From Paraburkholderia dioscoreae (GTDB lineage Bacteria > Pseudomonadota > Gammaproteobacteria > Burkholderiales > Burkholderiaceae): a stretch of 64,000 nucleotides of DNA. The translations under genes and the position numbers were made by a program. Positions 36,190-44,620 of this stretch are shown here, one piece after another. The notes beneath the pieces were generated by a model. The model ran no database searches. It was not told the DNA's origin and saw nothing but the letters and a program-made list of their open reading frames with translations. The stretch is taken from contig NZ_LR699554.1 in the NCBI RefSeq assembly GCF_902459535.1, positions 2,542,001-2,606,000 on the forward strand, written 5' to 3'. Position 1 is the stretch's first letter. Each line of letters starts with the position of its first letter.

Positions 36190-37883
36190 CGCGCGGCTAC
36201 CTCTTCGACGACACGGCTCGCTACCCCCAACGGCTGCACGCCGCGAACGATATCGATGAGCGCATCGGCATCGTCGGGTTGAGTATTGGCACGCCAGGCC
36301 ACGTGGCCATCAGGACGGACCAGCACCAGTGCGCACTCATACAACGCACGCGCCTGCTCATTGTCGATATCGACGACGCGCAACGGCACGCCAGCGCGCT
36401 GTGCCGCCGCGCTCAACGCATCGACATCGATCGCGTTGTGAAAGCGCATCAGTACGAACTCACGGCCGAACAGGTCAAGAGTCGAATGCCCGGGGGACAA
36501 CCAGACGTGCGGCGCACGATGGCCCGGTCGGGCCGTTTGCACATAGGTGCTCACGGTATCTTCCGGCTCGGGCGTGCCGTCCGGTACGACGATCGACGAT
36601 CCCTCATAACGGAAGCCGAGATGAATACCGATCGTGTACCACTCGCGCTTCATCATCTGCGTGTAGGCATCGCCGAAAACCTGGCGGGCCTGATCGCCTT
36701 CCGGCCCCGGCTCGAACACGGCCTTGCTGAGCGACTGGCGCGGCGTCAGCATCAGCTTCAGATTGTTGGTCGCCTCGTTGACGTTGCGGATCGCAACCGG
36801 CCGGCGTTCGAATTCATAGGTATCTAACAGATGTGGGCCACCCCAGCCTTCCACCATTGCCTGCAACTTCCAGCCGAGATCGACCGAGTCCTGCACGCCC
36901 ATGTTCATGCCGAAACCGCCGGTGGGCGAAGTCAGGTGCGCGGCGTCGCCGGCAATTTTCACGCGAGCCGTACCGTAGTTGTCCGCGACCAGCTGGCGGC
37001 GAATCCACGGCATCAGCGACACGATCCGGAATTCGAAATCGTCGCGTCCCACCGCACGCCGGAATGCGGCCGCCACATCGTCTTCCGTCAGTGTGCGCAT
37101 CGTCGCGTCACCGACGATGGAAAAACGCCACCAGTTGCGCCCGTTGATCGCGACAACGGTGCTCCACGTCCCTTCCGGTCCGATGAAGATGTAGCGATAA
37201 CCCGGCTTTTTGTCGTGCAGCTGCTCGAGACCTTCGCATTCGATAATCGCGTTCGTCGTGTACGTGAGCGCCGGCGTACCGGTCATCTTGATGCCGAGCG
37301 CCTCTTTCACGCGGCTCGCGCCGCCGTCGCAGCCAACGAGGTACTGGCATTCGATCTGCTGTTCCGCACCGGTGATCAGGTCTCGGACGGTCACGGTGAC
37401 GCCGTCGCTACGCTCGTGGTGCGAGACATATTCAGTGGAGTAGCGAATCTGCACGTTGCCCGTCTTCGAGGCAAAGCGCGTGAGAACCGGATCGAAGAAA
37501 TTTTGCGGGCAGCGTTCGCGCTTTTGCGGGCTTTGCTCCGGCTTCGGCTCATCGCGCACTGTCGGAAACGACTCACGCCCGAACTCGTAGCCACCATGCA
37601 GTTGCGACACCCACGCATAATCTTGTGAATAGTCGCGGTTGTAGCCGGCATTCTCGACATCTTCGACAATGCCCCAGCGGCGGCAGAATTCCATGGTTCG
37701 GATTCCCACCATATCCATCTTCGGCTGGAACACCTGGCCATCGCCACGCTCGATCAGCAGACACGGCACGCCCCGCCACCCGAGATCACCGGCGAGCGCC
37801 AGCCCGACCGGCCCCGCTCCTACGATTACCACCGGGGTTCGCCCCAACTCAATCTTCTGCGCCATAGTCGAAAGCTCCATCAT
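36186..37883 (-). CDS. FAD-dependent aromatic monooxygenase (PheA/MhpA-like)
   Basis: The 565-residue class A flavoprotein hydroxylase has 'VVIVGAGPVGLALAGDLG' (FAD), the 'CDGGASRVKEALG' motif (about 185-197) and 'AGDAAHLTSPTGGFGMN' (about 315-331). A C-terminal thioredoxin-like domain explains the length, as in phenol hydroxylase and MhpA. It adds oxygen to a phenolic ring using NAD(P)H. It is the first gene of the ring-cleavage operon; the shared motif lies 99 bases upstream and a transporter is divergent. It probably makes a gentisate-like para-diol for the dioxygenase. Confidence 0.93.
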   Translation of the reverse strand: MMELSTMAQKIELGRTPVVIVGAGPVGLALAGDLGWRGVPCLLIERGDGQVFQPKMDMVGIRTMEFCRRWGIVEDVENAGYNRDYSQDYAWVSQLHGGYEFGRESFPTVRDEPKPEQSPQKRERCPQNFFDPVLTRFASKTGNVQIRYSTEYVSHHERSDGVTVTVRDLITGAEQQIECQYLVGCDGGASRVKEALGIKMTGTPALTYTTNAIIECEGLEQLHDKKPGYRYIFIGPEGTWSTVVAINGRNWWRFSIVGDATMRTLTEDDVAAAFRRAVGRDDFEFRIVSLMPWIRRQLVADNYGTARVKIAGDAAHLTSPTGGFGMNMGVQDSVDLGWKLQAMVEGWGGPHLLDTYEFERRPVAIRNVNEATNNLKLMLTPRQSLSKAVFEPGPEGDQARQVFGDAYTQMMKREWYTIGIHLGFRYEGSSIVVPDGTPEPEDTVSTYVQTARPGHRAPHVWLSPGHSTLDLFGREFVLMRFHNAIDVDALSAAAQRAGVPLRVVDIDNEQARALYECALVLVRPDGHVAWRANTQPDDADALIDIVRGVQPLGVASRVVEEVAAR

Positions 37884-37981
37884 CTTTTTGCGTGTCGGCT
37901 TGACTGTGCGTCGCGCCCTTTGAAAGTGAACTCACCGTGCTGCAATGTGGAGTCAATGTACAAGGCACCTACTTGATGTGA

Positions 37982-37994
37982 CCAATACTGTTTG
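37982..37994 (-). promoter_or_regulatory. Shared upstream motif AAACAGTATTGG, copy 2
   Basis: On the coding strand of the monooxygenase operon the bases read CAAACAGTATTGG, 99 bases before the start codon. They match the copy at 25233. A related copy in the opposite orientation at 38056 faces the divergent MFS gene, so this intergenic region looks like a two-way promoter with one site per gene. Confidence 0.6.
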
Positions 37995-38055
37995 CAGAGG
38001 GATTAAGAGGATTTCCCTATCACGCGTCGCAAGGTTCTTCGTCTGAGAGGATCGG

Positions 38056-38068
38056 AAAATCGTATTGG
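38056..38068 (+). promoter_or_regulatory. Shared upstream motif AAAATCGTATTGG, copy 3
   Basis: The sequence AAAATCGTATTGG lies 93 bases before the MFS start codon and faces that gene. It differs from the 25233 copy only at two central bases (TC in place of CA). Position and orientation mirror the 37982 copy for the divergent monooxygenase operon. Confidence 0.5.
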
Positions 38069-38160
38069 CGCGAGCGGCATGCCCGTGACTATCCTGTGGA
38101 CCAGCATCGGCACATCGCACGCCGTTGCGCGACAAGGACAAAACCTCAGGAGACTTCAAT

Positions 38161-39825
38161 ATGCATACGAATCACGAAAGGCCTTGGTACCGCTGGTATG
38201 TACTGTTCATCCTGACCGTGATCTATGCGTTCAGCTATGTCGACCGTCAGATCGTGACGATCCTCGCGCCCTATCTGAAGAAAGACATGGGCATCTCGGA
38301 TGCGCAACTCGGTTTGCTGTACGGCACGTCATTCGCGCTGTTCTATTGTGTATTCGGGATTCCCCTGGCGCGGCTTGCCGACGGCTGGAGTCGCGTTCGC
38401 ACATTGGCGCTCGGCCTGTCGTTCTGGTCCGCGATGACGGCGATGTCCGGCCTGTCGCGCAACTTTGCGCAGCTCGGCGCCGCCCGTATCGGGGTTGGGG
38501 TGGGCGAAGCCAGCGCGACGCCCGCCGCGATCTCGCTACTCGGTGATTACTTCGAGCGAGCCAAACGCGGTACGGTGCTCGCCCTTTATTCGGTCGGCGT
38601 GTATGTGGGAGCGGGCGCGTCGCTCGCCATTGGTGGATCGATCGTGGCCGCGTGGGAGCATGCCTACGGAAAGGGCGGCGTATCCGCACCGCTCGGATTG
38701 TCGGGATGGCAAGCGTCGTTCATGTGCGTGGGCATACCCGGGCTCCTGTTCGCGCTGATCGTCCTACTGACCATTCGCGAACCCGCGCGCGGCCGCCTCG
38801 ACGCCGTCGCCCCCAGGAAAGACCCCCATCCTTTCATGCATGCCATCCGCGACCTTGGCGCCATGGTGCCGCCATGGAGCTGGCTGACCTTGCGCTCGCT
38901 GGGCGCACCGCGCCGCGAATATCTGCGTAACGCCATGTATCTTCTTCTGGCGATTTGCGTTGTGGTGTTCGCCACGTCCGCGACCAATCATGTGCTCTCC
39001 GCAAGTCGAAACGCCCGGATCGGCACGGTATTCGGCATGGCGGTGACAAGCAATCTGGTCCAGTGGCTTGCGATTGCGATTGCGGTCTACGTGTGTTCGA
39101 ACTGGTATCAGGCCACGCGCCTCGGCGACGTCGCCGCTCACCGACTGATTACGGGTTCCAAAACCTTTTTTTGCTTGACCGTGGCCGGGGCGTTTCTCGC
39201 CTTTGCAATGAACGCGGTGAATGGGTTCGTGTTCGTATATGCCAGCCGTGAATTGGGGCTAACTGCTCAGGCGGGCCTGCATCTCGGCATCATTGCGATC
39301 ATCGCCGGCGGAGCGGGAATCAGCGTGAGCGGCTATCTGTCCGACTGCGCGCGACGCCGGCATGCCCTCGGGCGCCTGTACTTCGTGTGCTTTACCGTAA
39401 CGATGTTCACTGCGGCCAGCGCAATTCAATATGTGACGCGAGATGTCACCGTTTTCTATTGCGCCTACGCGGTCGCGACTTTCTTCGTGCCCATGTGGTT
39501 CGGTCCGCTTCAGGCGACCACCCAGGACCTGGTGATTCCGCGTCTGCGTGGGACTGCATTTGCCGCGTTCTCGCTGGGCGCGAATATCTTTGGCCTGGGA
39601 CTCGGACCTTATACCGTTGGCCTGATCAGCGATGCGTCAGGTGATCTGCGTCTGGCGATTCTGTGTGCGCTCGCCGTGTTGCCGGTGTCGATTGGCTCGT
39701 TGCTTCTGGCAAGCCGGACCTTGGTGGCGAGCGAAACGGTCGCCCGCGCAGAGCTGGATCGCTTCAACGCCGACTCGGTCGACGAGCAACTCGCGCCAGC
39801 CATCGAACATCAATTAACGCACTGA
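38161..39825 (+). CDS. MFS transporter, spinster-like family
   Basis: From ATG 38161 (AGGAGA eight bases upstream) the protein has 554 residues and 12 predicted membrane helices. 'YAFSYVDRQIVTILAPYLKKDMGIS' and 'FGIPLARLADGWSRVR' are the spinster/YnfM-like N-terminal signature. It is longer than usual MFS proteins because of a central loop (about 215-265) and an extra helical pair near 270-320. Divergent from the ring-cleavage operon and sharing its upstream motif, it probably imports the aromatic or terpenoid acid. Direction of transport is not shown by sequence. Confidence 0.9.
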   Translation: MHTNHERPWYRWYVLFILTVIYAFSYVDRQIVTILAPYLKKDMGISDAQLGLLYGTSFALFYCVFGIPLARLADGWSRVRTLALGLSFWSAMTAMSGLSRNFAQLGAARIGVGVGEASATPAAISLLGDYFERAKRGTVLALYSVGVYVGAGASLAIGGSIVAAWEHAYGKGGVSAPLGLSGWQASFMCVGIPGLLFALIVLLTIREPARGRLDAVAPRKDPHPFMHAIRDLGAMVPPWSWLTLRSLGAPRREYLRNAMYLLLAICVVVFATSATNHVLSASRNARIGTVFGMAVTSNLVQWLAIAIAVYVCSNWYQATRLGDVAAHRLITGSKTFFCLTVAGAFLAFAMNAVNGFVFVYASRELGLTAQAGLHLGIIAIIAGGAGISVSGYLSDCARRRHALGRLYFVCFTVTMFTAASAIQYVTRDVTVFYCAYAVATFFVPMWFGPLQATTQDLVIPRLRGTAFAAFSLGANIFGLGLGPYTVGLISDASGDLRLAILCALAVLPVSIGSLLLASRTLVASETVARAELDRFNADSVDEQLAPAIEHQLTH

Positions 39826-40563
39826 GTATGAGTCGGTGTGGTGCCGGAGGCGACAGCGTGCGGTACGTCTGAGGTGAAGCGTAACCGAGCTCTTTCGCGA
39901 TGCCTCCGATCGCCACGCGGTCGTCGATAGCGCGGCCTTACTGGTAGTAGGCGTACTGAATTCTGGAGCATCACAACGCCCCGCCCACCGATCTCATTGA
40001 GCCAGCATGGCTGGGATGGGCGGCGACGAGTCGAGGAGCACGTCGTGTTGCTCCTTGACACCATGTACATACGCATCGCTGACCTGTTGCTTAAGAAGAT
40101 TGCCGTACCGCCCTACCGCGTCAGCGGTTTAGTTCAACTGCTATTTTCGAAACTGCATTTAATGCCGCGAAACCACAAGCGGGCCCGCTCGCTCTGCGCT
40201 TCTCAACCGCTTTTCCTGGCCTGGCTCCCAAAGCAACGTTCCCCAGGCACCCCCATCAGAAAACCTCCCAGAAGCCGACTGGCTTGCCAACGCTTGGCCT
40301 CTCTGCGCGCCGTCCTCGCTGGCAGAAGTCACCTCCCACGAACACCTATGTATCGGGCAACGCCAGTCTCCCTTCCCCGCTCTCCGGGTCCCCCATCGCG
40401 TCCGGGTCGGCGGGCAACGCTCCAACTGACGCCCTCGAAACAAAATCGCTACATCTGATAACTGGAGATATCAGGAGTGCGCTTTTCTGGACGGAGGCAG
40501 GCGTCTCAGCCCGTTTCGATCATCGTAAGCGGGGAACTGGCGACCGCCCAGCCTGGCGTCCCA
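39826..40563. other. Gene-poor stretch at the catabolic/mobile boundary
   Basis: Nothing recognisable is encoded. Short open frames are Arg/Ser/Pro-rich and lack ribosome sites. A 12-base perfect palindrome AGCGGGCCCGCT lies at 40178-40189. The stretch separates catabolic genes from genes of mobile type, so a junction may lie here. Confidence 0.5.
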
Positions 40564-41004
40564 TCACGCCGCGACAGCCAGCATCGACCGACGACAGCCG
40601 ACAGACGCACAAGCACATGCATATTGCGCGCGAGCCTCTTCGTCTACGGCGTTGTCAATTGCCAGCAGATAATCGATGAAAAGCTCTTCGCCTGCGTCGA
40701 CTGGCCGGAGTGTGTAGATGAAAATCCGTCCTTCATCCTCGATAGTCTCGCAGTTGGGTGCGCACGCATGATTGAACCAGCGCGCGCTGTTGCCGCCACG
40801 GCTGCCGTCGATCACCCGCCCATCCGACAGGCCAAAAAGAAATGTGTGTCCTTCGACTCCTTCATGCTGGTGACGTCGCACCGCATTGCGCCACGAGGTG
40901 ATTTCACCCTTGTATTCAAGCACCCGTTCGGCCGCCGCGAGCGCGCGCAAGGCGAACACGCCTTTGCCGTGAACTGGAGACCGCCGGACAACTACGCGCC
41001 TCAT
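40564..41004 (-). CDS. Small SET-domain protein
   Basis: ATG 41004 has AAAGGAAA seven bases upstream and gives 146 residues; longer starts lack this. The protein is a bare SET domain: 'VHGKGVFALRALAAAERVLEYKGE', the SAM/active-site motif 'RWFNHACAPNCET' (the NHxCxPN pattern), 'VDAGEELFIDYLL' with the conserved Tyr, and a Cys-containing tail 'YACACASVGC' like a post-SET zinc site. SET enzymes methylate lysines in proteins; bacterial targets include histone-like and ribosomal proteins. An HU-like protein is encoded 600 bases away on the same strand and is a conceivable target. Confidence 0.88.
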   Translation of the reverse strand: MRRVVVRRSPVHGKGVFALRALAAAERVLEYKGEITSWRNAVRRHQHEGVEGHTFLFGLSDGRVIDGSRGGNSARWFNHACAPNCETIEDEGRIFIYTLRPVDAGEELFIDYLLAIDNAVDEEARAQYACACASVGCRRSMLAVAA

Positions 41005-41187
41005 ACACTTTCCTTTGCCAATGTCTGCGCCAGTATACGAGTAGGAAATTTCCCCAACCAGTGTCATGGATGAGCACGCGCTTGCCACGATCGGGCGTCG
41101 GCGCGTATACGAGAAACGGAGAGTCGAGGTATTTGAACCGCAGGCATCCCGCAGTGACTGACGGCTCACCCGCGAAGACATCCGGCT

Positions 41188-41394
41188 TCAGAAAAGCTGA
41201 TTGCCGAGCTCACGCAGGCTGACCCGCTTCACCGTGCTCACGAAGGTCCTGCCTGTGGTGTCGAGCGACTCGATCATCGCGCGTTGCCTGCGGGCTTCCG
41301 CAATGACGCGCACGATGCGCGTCCGGTAGCGCAGTAATGCGCCGATCGTTGGGCACGAGATTTCGCGCCCGGTCCGCGAACGTTTCTGTTCCAT
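41188..41394 (-). CDS. Small basic hypothetical protein (68 aa)
   Basis: The family is unknown. The sequence is Arg-rich and helix-like ('TIGALLRYRTRIVRVIAEARRQRAMIESLDTTG' in outline), ending 'SLRELGNQLF'. It lies between the HU-like and SET genes on the same strand. No clear ribosome site precedes ATG 41394. It may be a DNA-binding accessory protein, but this is a guess from charge alone. Confidence 0.4.
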   Translation of the reverse strand: MEQKRSRTGREISCPTIGALLRYRTRIVRVIAEARRQRAMIESLDTTGRTFVSTVKRVSLRELGNQLF

Positions 41395-41593
41395 ACGACT
41401 ACCTATATAGACGTGCAGCGAAAGGCAAGGCCGCAGTAGGTCGCGGCATCTCGCACTGATCCTACCAGGCCGGCTGGCCGGGGTCCAGGCGCCACCCGAT
41501 CACGCTGCGCCGTCACTGCCGCCAGTACCTCCAGCGGCTACTGCTGGCAGCCGCGCCATCGGCAGACATCCGGCCGATGGCCTGCGTCCGCTC

Positions 41594-41872
41594 TCAGGCG
41601 CCGTTCACGGCATCCTTGAACGCCTTGCCCGCCGTGAACTTCACCGTCTTCGCAGCCGCGATCTGGATTTCGGCGCCGGTCGCCGGATTGCGGCCGACGC
41701 GCGCGGCACGCGCCCCCGTCGAGAACGATCCAAAGCCGATCAGCTGCACGGTGTCACCTTTCGTGACGGCCGCGGTGACCGCGCCGATAAACGCATCGAT
41801 CGCCTCGCCGGCGGCCGCCTTGCTCGCGCCGGTCTTCGCGGCAACTGCATCCACCAGTTCCTGCTTGTTCAT
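41594..41872 (-). CDS. HU-family histone-like DNA-binding protein
   Basis: The 92-residue protein is a standard HU: 'MNKQELVDAVAAKTGASKAAA' helices and the DNA-binding arm 'GFGSFSTGARAARVGRNPAT' followed by 'AAKTVKFTAGKAFKDAVN'. It bends and compacts DNA as a dimer and assists recombination. The copy sits among recombinase genes, next to a SET-domain gene and beside the end of a recombinase element, so it may be island-borne rather than the housekeeping hupB. Confidence 0.95.
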   Translation of the reverse strand: MNKQELVDAVAAKTGASKAAAGEAIDAFIGAVTAAVTKGDTVQLIGFGSFSTGARAARVGRNPATGAEIQIAAAKTVKFTAGKAFKDAVNGA

Positions 41873-42280
41873 TGTGACTTCCTCGTTGTGGTTGAAATCT
41901 CGTCACCCTACCCGATTGGCGCGCCTTCGCGCAATCGGCACGCAGCGGCATGTGGTCCACCACGGGCCCATCGTCCTGTCGGGCCGGGCATGCACCGGGG
42001 GAAGTCGTCTGGGGGAATCTGGCCGGTGCACGGTCCAGGACGCTGACCGCGAAACGTCAACGCCCGGGTTCTGCGCCGGAGATCCTGTCTTTCCCAAGGG
42101 TCGACCGGCGCAGACCGCCGGGCATGTCTCTGCATTTTCAACGTCTTCTATTACGCGTGACCGCGCGCTTCGCGGCTGCGGTCATAAATCCGGTCCCGCG
42201 TCTTCGGGTGACGCGCGCCGCGTCATCACGCCAGGTCCTATCGGCGACCTCGCCCGGTTCCTGCCACGGTCAATGTCCGC

Positions 42281-42317
42281 AAATGAAGGGGTAGATAGCT
42301 CTGATTATGTGGAATTA
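42281..42317 (+). repeat. Left terminal inverted repeat of the two-recombinase element
   Basis: The outer 18 bases AAATGAAGGGGTAGATAG are identical to the complement of the right end. The next 19 bases match at about 12 positions. It begins 16 bases after the end of this repeat region relative to the stop of the large recombinase gene at 42333. Confidence 0.8.
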
Positions 42318-42332
42318 AACGATTTTGGCTAC

Positions 42333-44615
42333 TCAGCGCTTTGGCCGAATCGAACCATCTGGTGCCGGTGTCGCATCCAGGCGTCGAAGAAGGCGTTCGA
42401 CAGCCTCCTGGTCACCGTCCACCGCATCGCGTTCCTCGTCGGTGAGCGGGATTTCCTGCAGCATCCGAATCATCCCGGCCTTCGATGCAAGCAGCTCGGC
42501 ACGGGTCGATTCCTTCGGAACGTAGAAGTCGCACCGTGCACAGGCCATGCGGTGGGGACATTGATCAAAGAATTCATACGAACACAATCCGTGGCCCAGG
42601 TCGTAGTAGCGCCACGGCTGATCGGTGCTCCGCTCATCTATAGCCTGCCGGTCGATCAGCACCTCCATCATCCTCAGGTTCCGCTGGAAGTACTGCGCTT
42701 CCGAGTAAGCTTTTGCCAGCTTCGTGGGCGTGAATGCCACGTAGTGCTGCGTGGTGACTGGGGAGCGATGACCAAGCCAGGCCTGCAGTTCGAACAGGGT
42801 CATCGGTTCCCTGGCATTGAAGAGCTGGCTCGCAATGGTCGAGCGTGCGCGGTGGCTGCTAATTTGTCCACGTGCGTCTGCGGCTGGGATGCCTGCCTTC
42901 CGGCACAGCGTGGGAATCAGATGCCGGTTCAAGTAGTTATGCGGGATCATTTTCGCTCGATACGAGAACAGGAATTCAACCTGCTCGCCAGTCTTATTGT
43001 CGACGGCGAGCGGCTGGACCGGGCGCACTCGTTCCCAAGTCAGGACTGCTTCCCCAACGACGGCGTCGATTGGCTTGGAAAACGCTGTTCCAGTCTTGTG
43101 TACCGGAACATCGAGCATCCAGCAGTGCTCACCCAGATTTCCTGCCAACGGTTCCTTCCGCGCGCAGCCAACTCGCAGTCGTACGATTTCGTCGCTACGT
43201 AATCCGGCGAAGAGCCATACGATGCTCAATGCCCGCATCATCTCGAGTGGATAGTAACCGCCAGTGCAGCGACGACTCCCATGCAGATTGTCGCTGCCAG
43301 AAGCTGCGCTGCCGTGCAGGGGAAGATCACTCAACGTCAGATTCAGCCCCGCCCAGAGAAGCTTGGCCCATAGATCATCGGCAATAGTGCGCGGCGAAGG
43401 CCCTATGAGTGATTTCACCGAACGGGGTGTCGCGAACGCGCGAGACGAATCAAAGCGACGCGGTATCCATTCCCACTCTTGAGCATCTGCGAAAAAGCAC
43501 CGCATCGAATCGAGCAGCGCTTTTTTGGAGCGCGCTGCGATCGGTTTGCCAGATTTGCCGCTCAAAACGGCAGTGTTCCACACATAGTCTCCGACACGCA
43601 TCCGGTCCACGGCGGCGACATATTCTGCTGCCGTTTCCCGCGTCCACTGATCGGCGCGGGTGATCTCGGGATGCCGGTCTTTCATCCAGCGACCAGCCTT
43701 CAGAATCCTGCTTCGAAACTGCCGGCGGCTGCGTGCTGTCAGTGTGCTGGTCGCCTCCCATTGCTCCACCATCGTGACCCAATCCGAGGCAATATTTGCG
43801 ATCCCCGCCGCATGCATGAATTCCCTGTCAACGGTATCGCGCACCTTGGGCTCATCTAAGACTATCCCTAGCCCCGTCAGGGCGCGTGTCAGCAGGAAGA
43901 ACAGGCAACTGCGCGGAATCGAGTCGCACCAGCGCACACGAGCTTCCTCGATGAGCTCGGCGGTCAGGGATTCAAGGTCCGGCTGTCTGTTCATGAGCAG
44001 GAGCTCGGCAACCATGCTCATCAGCAGTTTGTTGGAACTTCGATAACCCCACTTCGCCGCGATATCTGTCACCCGCTTCAACGTGGCAGTAACATGGTCC
44101 TTGCCGAAAACCTTTTCTGCCAGGGCAGCCCGTTTCAACCCCTTGAAACAGGAAGTGTCGTTAAGACATTGGAGTAGATAGGCGACGGCGATCAACGCCT
44201 CTCGCTCACCACCAGCGCAAGTTATTACGTGGTTGGCCAACGCAAGCGAACGTTGGCTTGTCCCTATCATCTCGCGCCAGACGGTGTCGTCCCATGCCCA
44301 GAATGAAGTCTCTTGCCGAGCACACTGATGAAGAAGTATCACCTTGACGCGATCGCCACATCCGCCTTCGCCGTCCACCACGGCAAGAGCGTCGTTGATC
44401 GGCGTCAGCAACCGCCCGACCCCTGCCAACTGGTTGAGTATCACGCTTGCCTTGCGTTCAGTCCGCATCGCCCCTGAAAACCCGTATATCAGTATTCGCT
44501 GCTCTGCAGCCGTCAAAGCGTCGCCGCGATCATAGGCGGGGATTCGCAATGGCCAGGCCCAAGCACGGGCACCGGAGGCTAGCGTCTGAGTGGGCGCGGT
44601 ACGAGATTTGTTCAT
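42333..44615 (-). CDS. Large tyrosine recombinase (TnpB-like, 760 aa)
   Basis: The catalytic domain carries Arg473 ('AGLRSDEIVRLR'), His588-x-x-Arg591 ('SSHRARSTIA'), His616 ('LGHRSPVTT') and the nucleophile Tyr625 ('TQHYV'), so the active site is complete. A long N-terminal region of about 400 residues precedes it. A C-terminal tail contains Cys678, Cys686, Cys692 and Cys695 ('CPHRMACARC'), a likely zinc-binding knuckle. Tn554 TnpB has a similar size and Cys-rich end. The gene starts five bases after the smaller recombinase and lies inside the inverted repeats. Confidence 0.9.
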   Translation of the reverse strand: MNKSRTAPTQTLASGARAWAWPLRIPAYDRGDALTAAEQRILIYGFSGAMRTERKASVILNQLAGVGRLLTPINDALAVVDGEGGCGDRVKVILLHQCARQETSFWAWDDTVWREMIGTSQRSLALANHVITCAGGEREALIAVAYLLQCLNDTSCFKGLKRAALAEKVFGKDHVTATLKRVTDIAAKWGYRSSNKLLMSMVAELLLMNRQPDLESLTAELIEEARVRWCDSIPRSCLFFLLTRALTGLGIVLDEPKVRDTVDREFMHAAGIANIASDWVTMVEQWEATSTLTARSRRQFRSRILKAGRWMKDRHPEITRADQWTRETAAEYVAAVDRMRVGDYVWNTAVLSGKSGKPIAARSKKALLDSMRCFFADAQEWEWIPRRFDSSRAFATPRSVKSLIGPSPRTIADDLWAKLLWAGLNLTLSDLPLHGSAASGSDNLHGSRRCTGGYYPLEMMRALSIVWLFAGLRSDEIVRLRVGCARKEPLAGNLGEHCWMLDVPVHKTGTAFSKPIDAVVGEAVLTWERVRPVQPLAVDNKTGEQVEFLFSYRAKMIPHNYLNRHLIPTLCRKAGIPAADARGQISSHRARSTIASQLFNAREPMTLFELQAWLGHRSPVTTQHYVAFTPTKLAKAYSEAQYFQRNLRMMEVLIDRQAIDERSTDQPWRYYDLGHGLCSYEFFDQCPHRMACARCDFYVPKESTRAELLASKAGMIRMLQEIPLTDEERDAVDGDQEAVERLLRRLDATPAPDGSIRPKR

Positions 44616-44620
44616 GACCG

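Noticed and set aside
41577..43202. A 541-codon plus-strand frame across the HU gene and large recombinase
   Set aside because: It runs antisense through two genes with clear motifs and crosses the element's inverted repeat.
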